The notes under the pieces were generated by a model, which was given only the letters and a program-made list of their open reading frames with translations, was not told the DNA's origin and did not search any database. Shown one piece after another: positions 60,201 to 64,000 of a stretch of DNA of 64,000 bases (positions are counted from its first letter, which is position 1; every line of letters begins with the position of its first letter). Origin of the DNA: Myotis daubentonii (Eukaryota > Chordata > Mammalia > Chiroptera > Vespertilionidae). A program made the position numbers and the translations under genes. The stretch lies in NCBI RefSeq assembly GCF_963259705.1, contig NC_081842.1, positions 61,330,787-61,394,786 on the forward strand, written 5' to 3'.

Positions 60201-62307
60201 TCCGGTAAGCCCTTGCCCTCTTGCTGGGCGCTGCAGGGGTAATCCCCCTCACTTTCCTTTTGGTGCCCAGTGTGAGTCATGAGCACTTTCTCCATCTGAG
60301 AGATGACCGAAGCCAGCCACTGGCTCTCTCTACCTGATATGCAGGGGCCCAATTTACAGAGGAGAGGGGGAGAGGAGGAGACGGACAAGCCCCTTGGGTG
60401 GCTCTACTTCCACCCTAAATCTCCTCCTGTATTGCTTCACTCCTGCTAACCCCTCTCCCTTCCAATGCAGCTGAAATCCCCATCGGCTCTTCTGCACCCA
60501 CCAGGAGTTTACTGAGGAAACTGGAGATCTTGAGTCCCAGCTTAACCACGTTTTCCACGGCCGAGAAGTAGGCACCCGTGGAGCCGTACACCCAATCCAC
60601 GGCAATCACGTTAGCATCTGCTGCCCTCAGAAGGGTCCCAATGAGCTTCTCAATCCAGGAAGGCTTTGTTCCTAAAGCCCTAGTCATGGGGCCAAGAAAG
60701 GATAGAATAAATTATCTGCCAAATTGATATCCATTGTCATGGGAACCTCTGCTAACAGAATAAACCCAGAAAAAAGTCAAGACTAGGGAAGGGGGATACA
60801 AGGGCAGTAAGTCACGGCAATTTGAGCATAGGGAGGACAGTCCCAAAGTGACCAGGGCTTCTGCCTGCACGTAGGGAGCCTTTGTGTAAATTATGATAGG
60901 ATGCCTCTTGTCCGGGTAGCTGCGGCTCTGTGCTAGACTCAGAACGCAGGCTGCATTTCAGCCTCCTACCCCCCAGCCCTTAGCCCCCAGCCCTGTGTGC
61001 AAAGCTTCAACTACACAAGCCATGTGCACTGGCCCTGCTTGTGTGATTTGTGGGAAAGAAAGGATAGATTTGTACATTAGAGTTAAGATTTGCAATCTTA
61101 ATTCTAGAAAATAGGTACTTTCTTGAGGATGTTTTTATTTATCCACTCACTTGTTTATTTCTTCAACAAATGAGCCAGGCAGTGTGCTAGGTGCTTTGCA
61201 GAAATTTAAAATAAAATGAAATAAAATACAGCCCCTATCATTCTGGAACTTACAGTGTAATACCACTTTTCTAGAAAAAGAGAATGATTTTTAAAATTTC
61301 AGAATGCTTTCTTCCCAAGCAATTGGGATCAGGAAAGAGGTTTTCTCAATGGCCTGTCACAGCACAGGAACAATCAGAGCACATTCTCCGAGTGTGTGCT
61401 CATGGGACAGAGGAGCAGACTGACATTCGTCATGGAATGTGACTTTGGGGGATCTGGGAGCACACACAGTGAGGAGCCCGATGAGCTTTTCAGCTCTATT
61501 AGCTATCCCTGGGTTGAGGGCACACACTCAGCCTTGGATAGTGGCTAAATGTAGGATTTGCTAGGGGAGAGACTTTGGCACATTCCTGAGAAATGCCAGC
61601 CTCTGGGTGGGACAGAAGTAGCATCCATAAGTGGTAGTTTCTTAGGTCATAAAACCAGGGAAGAAGTGAGAAAAGAAAATTCTGTATTTAAAACACAACA
61701 CCAGGCTGTTACCCCTGGGTAATTGTGCAAAGCCCATGACTTCATTGGCTGAGATGAATCATACAACCACGCTTCAAGGAGGAAAGGTCCCTGAGATCAT
61801 CTCTACAAACTCCCTTCTTCTCCCTTAGGCTCCATGGGCTGGAGTGATCTGTCCAAGCTCACACATATTTATTGTTCGAGAGTATGTAGACAAGGCTAAG
61901 GGAGGAGTAACATATATAACCAACAGAAATAAACAACATAATATGTGTTCATGTTGACATGAGACACCTTTACAGACAGCAGGAGATGAGGGATGGGACC
62001 TGTGACAGTCAGCCAATTCCTTCCTCCTCTTACTCCCCCACTACCTTCCCATGATCACTTTCTAGCGCTTAGCACAGGCAATCCTATTGATTGGTTAGCT
62101 CCCACCTGAATCCATGGATTATTAGTTTGGTTCCCAGAGTGACATTGAATCCAGAGTTTTGAAGGTCACTACTTTCTTCAACTAGGTTCCCACAGCGAGG
62201 ATCTGAAGGGGTGAAGAGGAGGAACTGGACTTTGAGATTGGTGCCTCGGAAGGGGTTGGCATTCTGGAAGTCAGTGCACTTTGGCTGTTCGGTAGGAGGT
62301 GTGTCTC
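35605..62307 (-). CDS. PLA1A: PLA1A, phosphatidylserine-specific phospholipase A1 (partial gene, exons 2-11)
   Basis: PLA1A is a secreted enzyme of the pancreatic-lipase family that cleaves the sn-1 acyl chain of phosphatidylserine, giving lysophosphatidylserine (family knowledge). Exons on the - strand, in order: 62106-62307, 60502-60679, 59926-60034, 54332-54433, 52026-52115, 50133-50300, 48654-48743, 45301-45409, 36287-36451, 35605-35689. They sum to 1298 coding bases with compatible phases. Catalytic features seen: Ser in GVSLG (exon 4), Asp in GLDPAGP (exon 5), His in ICDHMRA (exon 7). The signal-peptide exon lies beyond 64000. Large introns hold a UBE2V2 retrocopy (intron 1), HAL1 and LTR pieces (intron 4) and a piggyBac, a Helitron and a cTAGE retrocopy (between exons 9 and 10). 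No frame break was seen, so the gene looks functional. Translated similarity along the whole length to human PLA1A supports the call. Confidence 0.96.
35997..36043. repeat. (GATA)n microsatellite
   Basis: About 11 GATA units, just beyond PLA1A exon 11 in intron 10. Confidence 0.93.
36287..36451 (-). CDS. PLA1A: PLA1A exon 10
   Basis: The acceptor is CCTTGTAG/ACCGAA and the donor is GACAA/GTAAGC. It reads [20 protein letters not shown], then [19 protein letters not shown]. The open frame over this place on the + strand (36143-36370) is its antisense shadow. Confidence 0.93.
37293..39440 (-). CDS. Intronless MIA2/cTAGE5-like retrocopy, 715-codon open frame
   Basis: The protein is recognisable as the cytoplasmic part of the MIA2/cTAGE5 family, which helps load bulky cargo at ER exit sites with TANGO1 (family knowledge). 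From residue 1 to about 420 it is coiled coil, with family stretches such as [30 protein letters not shown] and [20 protein letters not shown]. From about 430 on it is Pro-rich, with [15 protein letters not shown] and [12 protein letters not shown], the part that binds Sec23/24 in the parent. No introns are present although the parent has many, so it is a retrocopy. It lies in a PLA1A intron on the same strand. The frame opens only after two shifts that cut off the membrane segment, and the last 40 or so residues are out of the family frame. It is either a young pseudogene or a retrogene making a soluble product. Confidence 0.8.
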   Translation of the reverse strand: MWKEEKRAAELSALMEENCKPLEKCSLGEEECESFESLQDSSFEEEPTETRSLEAICGKLNSSKSEFGDKIFFLATELKEEESEQDGLVVDISKRIQSLEDESKLLKSQVAEAKTTFKIFQMNEELLKIAINDTLSESSQLQESQKQLLQEAEEWKEQASELNEQKITFEDSKVYAKQVLCDKENQIKSLTEYLLKMRDWTAVLGEDVRDDKLELEMSDSENSSLSGSEPKEDLKKLIHTAKLKAYLKTLEGERNQIYNQLTEVDKTKGELIECIKNLQAEHASLQSENEHLENENQKLQHKLKVMTEMYQENEKILNRKLTVEENYRLEKEKKRSKGDEKITHATEDLETYRKRAKDLEELLERTIHSYQGQIISHEKKAHDNWLAAWTAERNLGDLKKENFYLRQKLTETELKFELLEKDLYALDAPSTAFCREHSPYGLSPLGQPSSETRAFLSLPTLLEGSLRLSPLLPGGRRRDLRGPGNPQDHQVTNERGESSSDKLTHLHREPSHTGSLSPPWEQDHRMIIPPPGQPYPDPALPLHRQDRFYANIGRPSGPAEHRSFNMPDGSMSSKMESSGNDSKDHLGNLNMPDASLPTKSKVAGPGVVPPIRGSLFPMDARGPYMRRGPPFPLLPGSMYGASCDYFPPRDFSGPPPPPLAMGNVCSPRAFPHYLLPRAGFYHHILKEDVSTHQCRFCLQVSLLLNEQPETQEPRQ
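39441..39652 (-). pseudogene. Broken N-terminal part of the cTAGE5-like retrocopy
   Basis: On the - strand, similarity to the family N-terminus continues upstream of the long frame. A start-like region LEEPG has CTG at 39652-39650 where the family has Met. It is followed by [25 protein letters not shown] and the hydrophobic membrane segment FFLFAVCV. A shift within the TG run near 39475 and a second shift near 39440 (after RSRLYV) separate this part from the 715-codon frame, and the first frame stops at 39451. The product as encoded cannot have the parent's membrane anchor. Confidence 0.75.
39560..40050. other. GC- and CpG-rich block upstream of the cTAGE5-like retrocopy
   Basis: This is a GC-rich stretch with many CpGs in an AT-rich neighbourhood. 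It could be copied 5' UTR of the retrocopy's parent or an independent CpG island. A piggyBac element at 40055-40965 separates it from a second GC-rich stretch at about 40975-41260. No convincing gene was recognised in either, and the overlapping ORFs on both strands are what GC-rich DNA gives by chance. Confidence 0.55.
40055..40965 (-). mobile_element. piggyBac deletion derivative with transposase C-terminus
   Basis: The 911-bp element is bounded by TTAA at 40051-40054 and 40966-40969. The ends are inverted: CACCTTTGCAACCGC on the left and CACCTTTTGTACTGC on the reverse strand at the right. The - strand carries an open frame 40788-40234 (184 codons) that matches the end of piggyBac transposases, around [18 protein letters not shown] and [12 protein letters not shown]. 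The upstream two thirds of the transposase, with its catalytic Asp residues, are absent. The Cys-rich terminal zinc domain ([18 protein letters not shown]) is present but in another frame, one base off after an A run near 40365. It is non-autonomous. Confidence 0.85.
40975..41950. other. PLA1A intron, GC-rich, no gene recognised
   Basis: Several overlapping GC-rich ORFs on both strands show no recognisable domain. This may be the other half of the CpG-rich block at 39560-40050, split by the piggyBac. Confidence 0.45.
41960..42602 (-). mobile_element. HeliBat-like Helitron with internal minisatellite
   Basis: CTAGAGGCCCGGTGCATG at 41960 is the reverse 3' end, and TTATTAGATAGGA at 42602 is the reverse 5' end. 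The half near the 5' end is a tandem array of 60-bp units. Confidence 0.87.
42291..42580. repeat. 60-bp tandem repeat, about five units, in a Helitron
   Basis: Units start with GGCTGTGGGCG and contain GCCATCTTTGAGGGC and GTCAATTAGCATATTCC. The phrase TTGGCTGTG recurs at exactly 60-base steps (42351, 42411, 42471). Units vary by several bases. Confidence 0.9.
42868..43069. mobile_element. hAT-like MITE, older
   Basis: The ends resemble GTTGGGGAACCG and CGTTCCCCGCCCCTG. Internal CTGCCAGGGGCCGTTTG and the reverse GGGCCAGACCAAATG fit a known hAT MITE type. No clear TSD. Confidence 0.65.
43082..43255 (+). mobile_element. 5'-truncated L1 3' end with TSD
   Basis: It ends CACCTGAAACTAATATAATA and an A-rich tail. 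AAAAGTATA flanks it (43073-43081 and 43256-43264). Confidence 0.72.
43921..44128 (+). mobile_element. Ves-type SINE with 13-bp TSD
   Basis: A perfect direct repeat AAATCTCTACTCA lies at 43908-43920 and 44129-44141 around a full SINE starting GCCCTGGCTGGTTTGG. Confidence 0.93.
45198..45243. repeat. (TG)n microsatellite
   Basis: About 22 TG units, 58 bp on the intron 9 side of PLA1A exon 9. Confidence 0.95.
45301..45409 (-). CDS. PLA1A: PLA1A exon 9
   Basis: The acceptor is GTTTCCTAG/CGCATC and the donor is ACCAT/GTAAGT. It reads [20 protein letters not shown], then [16 protein letters not shown], with an N-glycosylation-type NAT site. It was not visible as an ORF and was placed by similarity and strong splice sites. 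Confidence 0.92.
45500..45705 (+). mobile_element. MIR SINE
   Basis: AGCTGTGTGACCTGGAACAG and CTCACAGGTCTCAATGAG are MIR-like. It is in PLA1A intron 8, just beyond exon 9. Confidence 0.65.
46620..46780 (+). mobile_element. MIR SINE
   Basis: TTGTCTAAGTCACTGAACCT and TTCATCTGTAAACAATAAC are MIR-like. Confidence 0.6.
47405..47930 (+). mobile_element. Two adjacent MIR-type SINEs
   Basis: TTGGAATCAGAAGGCCTAGA at 47413 and TTACACAGCTGGTGAGTGG at 47834 belong to two old MIR copies. Confidence 0.6.
48654..48743 (-). CDS. PLA1A: PLA1A exon 8
   Basis: The acceptor is CATCTAG/GGCTGG and the donor is TACTGTG/GTGAGT. It reads [18 protein letters not shown], then [12 protein letters not shown]. It begins the C-terminal part after the catalytic domain. 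Confidence 0.93.
50133..50300 (-). CDS. PLA1A: PLA1A exon 7, with the catalytic histidine
   Basis: The acceptor is CTTGTTCAG/GCTATA and the donor is AGAATTG/GTAAAT. It reads [20 protein letters not shown], and the His of CDHMRA fits the triad. It then runs through the Cys-rich stretch [16 protein letters not shown], which closes the catalytic domain. Confidence 0.95.
50301..52025. other. PLA1A intron 6, nothing recognised
   Basis: AT-rich sequence with no supported gene or clear mobile element. Confidence 0.5.
52026..52115 (-). CDS. PLA1A: PLA1A exon 6
   Basis: The acceptor is CCTTTCAG/ACTTGG and the donor is CATGCAG/GTCAGA. It reads [19 protein letters not shown], then [11 protein letters not shown]. 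This is the region before the short lid typical of phospholipase-type members. Confidence 0.93.
52725..53485 (+). mobile_element. L2 3' part
   Basis: It starts TTCTTGATTCCTCCCTTTC and ends ACCTGGCACATCTGAGTACC then AATAAATACTTATTGAAGG and (AATG)n, the L2 3' end. It lies in a PLA1A intron. Confidence 0.7.
54332..54433 (-). CDS. PLA1A: PLA1A exon 5, with the catalytic aspartate
   Basis: The acceptor is CCTTGTAG/GCCTGG and the donor is ACCGACA/GTGAGC. It reads [19 protein letters not shown], then [15 protein letters not shown]. The Asp of LDPAGP is the family's catalytic acid. Longer ORFs on the opposite strand here are shadows. Confidence 0.94.
54898..55208. mobile_element. hAT MITE with 8-bp TSD, inside an LTR
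   Basis: Inverted ends TAGCGGTTCTCA and GGTTGAGAACCATTG are flanked by CCCTAACC at 54890-54897 and 55209-55216. Confidence 0.92.
55308..55530 (+). mobile_element. Ves-type SINE, inserted in an LTR
   Basis: It starts AAACCGGTTTGGCTCAGTGG and ends in poly(A). The flank AAAAGCCGTG with TCCGA is repeated on both sides. Confidence 0.9.
57215..57276. repeat. (GGA)n microsatellite
   Basis: About 20 GGA units in the HAL1, just before solo LTR B. Confidence 0.9.
57280..57703 (+). repeat. Solo LTR B, inside a HAL1
   Basis: It starts TGCTGGAAGC and ends CCCCAGCA, flanked by AGTAG and AGAAG. Same family as the LTR at 54771. It contains AATAAA at about 57533. Confidence 0.78.
58373..58545 (-). repeat. 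Old ERV LTR fragment, antisense
   Basis: On the - strand it reads TTTCTGCCTGAATCAGTGG, then CAAATAAGTGCTTGTTGCC and TCTCACTTTG, matching the LTR at 33240-33662. Confidence 0.6.
58584..58802 (-). mobile_element. Ves-type SINE, antisense, with 13-bp TSD
   Basis: Direct repeats CGACACTAATTCT at 58571-58583 and 58803-58815 flank a full antisense SINE ending CCAAACCGGTTTCGG. Confidence 0.93.
58999..59214. mobile_element. hAT MITE with 8-bp TSD
   Basis: It starts CAGGGGTGGGCAAAC and ends GTTTGCCCATGGCTG, with TTCTAGGA duplicated at 58991-58998 and 59215-59222. Confidence 0.92.
59256..59659 (+). mobile_element. HeliBat-like Helitron, full-length non-autonomous
   Basis: It starts TCCTATGTAATAAAAGGC and ends in a hairpin region followed by CATGCACCGGGCCTCTAG. 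It is inserted between A (59255) and T (59660), as Helitrons do. 404 bp, no genes. Confidence 0.9.
59926..60034 (-). CDS. PLA1A: PLA1A exon 4, with the nucleophile serine
   Basis: The acceptor is TTGTAG/GTGCTG and the donor is TCACAG/GTAACA. It reads [20 protein letters not shown], so it carries the GxSxG elbow GVSLG with the catalytic Ser. It is too short (109 bp) to show as a long ORF and was found by translating the - strand. Confidence 0.94.
60502..60679 (-). CDS. PLA1A: PLA1A exon 3
   Basis: The acceptor is ATGACTAG/GGCTTT and the donor is CTCCTG/GTGGGT. It encodes [19 protein letters not shown], then [19 protein letters not shown], a typical lipase-core segment before the nucleophile elbow. 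The phases join exons 2 and 4. Confidence 0.95.
60680..62105. other. PLA1A intron 2, nothing recognised
   Basis: Diverged sequence with old-repeat traces near 61130-61260. No gene seen. Confidence 0.5.
62106..62307 (-). CDS. PLA1A: PLA1A exon 2
   Basis: The acceptor is TTCCCTCCAG/GAGAC and the donor is TTCAG/GTGGGA. It encodes the start of the mature enzyme: [28 protein letters not shown], and the lipase-family strand [10 protein letters not shown]. The N-glycosylation-type site NVT is present. It ends in phase 2 inside an Arg codon. Confidence 0.95.
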
Positions 62308-62515
62308 CTGGAGGGAAAACAAAACAAAACAAGAGCAATGTAAGGTGAGGTCATCTGTTCTTGGGAGGACAGAAAGATGTTCTTGAAAGGAAGGAAGAAA
62401 CGGGCTGACAGCTGCATCGGGGTACAGAAGAAGACGGCGGTCTCCACAGGAGTTAAAGTTCCTCATAATTTTCGCTCATTGGAAGAACTTGAAAAAGGAC
62501 AAAAAGGAGTAGGTG

Positions 62516-62610
62516 TGTGTGTGTGGGGGGGGTCAATTGGGGGAAAAGGAGATATATGTAAAACTTTAGACAATAAATAATTTTTAAAAAATAAAGTAAA
62601 AAAAAAAAAG
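62516..62610 (+). mobile_element. Very short 5'-truncated L1 3' end with TSD
   Basis: GTCAATTGGGGGAAAAGGAG through AATAAA and poly(A) is about 95 bp, with GAGTAGGTG repeated at both flanks (ending 62515, and 62610-62618). The same 3' end family appears antisense at 25914. Confidence 0.7.
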
Positions 62611-62713
62611 AGTAGGTGATGGGACGGTTAGCTGGGGCCTTAAAGATGATGAATATATGACACAAGGTGGACAGGCATGATTATTGGGCCACCAAGGATA
62701 AATTATGAAAACA

Positions 62714-62716
<3 letters not shown>

Positions 62717-62783
<67 letters not shown>
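62717..62783. repeat. (TA)n microsatellite
   Basis: About 33 TA units with one C, ending directly at the start of the UBE2V2 retrocopy. Confidence 0.95.
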
Positions 62784-64000
62784 GGCCTAAAAGTAGAATG
62801 TGGACCTAAATATCCAGAAGCTCCTCCATCAGTTAGATTTGTAATAAAAATTAATATGAATGGAATAAATAATTCCAGTGGAACAGTAGGTGCATGGAGC
62901 TTATCTGTATTAGCAAAATGGCAAAATTCATATAGCATTAAAGTTGTACTTCAAGAACTAAGACGTCTAATGATAGCCAAAGAAGCTTCCACAGCAATCA
63001 GGACAAACATACAACAATTACTTTTAATGGATCTCAAACTTGTCTTAAATCAACAATCTTCTACTCATGTTAATGTCTTGATGAAATATCAGAATGCCAA
63101 CTGGCAAACATGACCTGGACATTTGTAAGAATATACTGAATATATGTATACACGTTATGTTTTCAGGAGAAAAAAAAACACGCAGCACAATTTTTTAAGG
63201 CACTGTCATTTAAACATAAAGCTGGAGCGTTCAAAATAGAATTCAGGTTGACAAGGTGAAAGCGTGGTGATTTTTACCAAAAAGTAAAAATCTCAAGAAC
63301 GAAAAAGAGAAACGGCATGCTTTATCCATCTTGCTTAGAGGAAGAGCTTCCATTTAAATTGTCTACAGTAGCAGTTACAATGCATATTGTCTCAAATTGT
63401 TTTAATTTTTAAGTGGTGTGGGTGCTGACTACCAATAGTATCAAAAATATGTTCAGGATTGTGTGGATATCTGTATTTATAATAAAAATAAATGTCATGG
63501 GGAAGGTCAATGAATTTCTGTTGAAAGCTGTTCCTGTGTGTTACACGTAACCGACATGGTAAATATTTGTTTTCCCATGTCTTTGTTGGGCAAACCATGC
63601 ATTTAAGTAAGTGAAATCAGCAAAAAGGAAACGGGTGAATTGATATGTGATTTTTGAGATTAAAGTTAGTCTTAAAATGTAAATAAAGTGTAGATCGTGT
63701 TCTCAGAAACTGCCATTTCTATTTTATTGATGTAGTACATGGAAAGTACCTTGCTGAGGTAGCAAAGACTGGAATTGTAGCTTTTCATCCATATAAACTT
63801 TTTATTGTTAATCATTTTTTATATATTTCTTGTGAATTGGAATTTGCAGAGTATTTTAGAGAACAAATACTTGATTCATTTAATTTCATCTTTGGAGAAG
63901 GAAGAATCCCAAGTATTATATTTCGACTTTGATTTCACCAGAAATGTATTAAAGATGTTTGAATTCTAGCAATTTTTATAGAATTATAGATTGTAATTAT
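62784..64000 (+). pseudogene. UBE2V2 processed pseudogene, 5'-truncated
   Basis: The copy starts directly after a (TA)n repeat with [19 protein letters not shown], then [12 protein letters not shown] and [20 protein letters not shown], the C-terminal half of the Ubc-variant UBE2V2. The parent is a catalytically dead E2-like partner of UBE2N for Lys63 chains. The frame departs from the family after about LMIAKE, near 62984. What follows (63000 to the end) looks like copied 3' UTR, and the window ends before a poly(A) tail. No introns are present. It lies in PLA1A intron 1, opposite to the gene. Confidence 0.85.

Overview
The window is mammalian nuclear DNA, most likely from a vespertilionid (vesper) bat. 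The evidence is the repeat content: many tRNA-derived Ves-type SINEs, HeliBat-like Helitrons (CTAG end, hairpin, A/T target), several hAT MITEs with 8-bp target duplications, a piggyBac deletion derivative in TTAA, and a very young LTR element. This mix of DNA transposons is known from vesper bats and is not usual in other mammals. The species is inferred, not proven.

Two spliced genes face each other tail to tail. POPDC2 lies on the + strand from 1773 to 13325; its first coding exon, with the membrane segments, is upstream of position 1. PLA1A (phosphatidylserine-specific phospholipase A1) lies on the - strand from 62307 down to 35605; its signal-peptide exon lies beyond 64000. The pair matches the convergent POPDC2/PLA1A arrangement of human 3q13.33, shown here in reverse. 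All ten PLA1A exons in the window were placed by translated similarity and splice sites. For POPDC2, exons 2, 3 and 4 were placed, and two alternative C-termini are visible.

The rest is introns and about 22 kb of intergenic DNA filled with repeats. Retrocopies: a MIA2/cTAGE5-like intronless copy with a 715-codon open frame (37293-39652, -), in PLA1A intron 10, and a 5'-truncated UBE2V2 copy (62784 to the window end, +), in PLA1A intron 1. Repeats: two copies of a coding-free ERV with tRNA-Lys3-type primer site (592-1288 and 14182-16254), old L1, L2, MIR and HAL1 pieces, older LTRs, and many simple repeats.

Main points for a second look: (1) a Ves SINE at 9507-9860 whose middle has been replaced by about 135 bp of POPDC2 exon 3, splice donor included; (2) the ERV pair, in which an internal duplicate of the U5-PBS-leader block explains the odd 697-bp TSD-bounded copy in POPDC2; (3) the cTAGE retrocopy with a broken membrane end but a long open frame; (4) a piggyBac fragment with clean TTAA ends; (5) a Helitron carrying a 60-bp minisatellite. 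I found no prokaryotic-type system, CRISPR array or operon. No computation was run; identities given were counted by eye.
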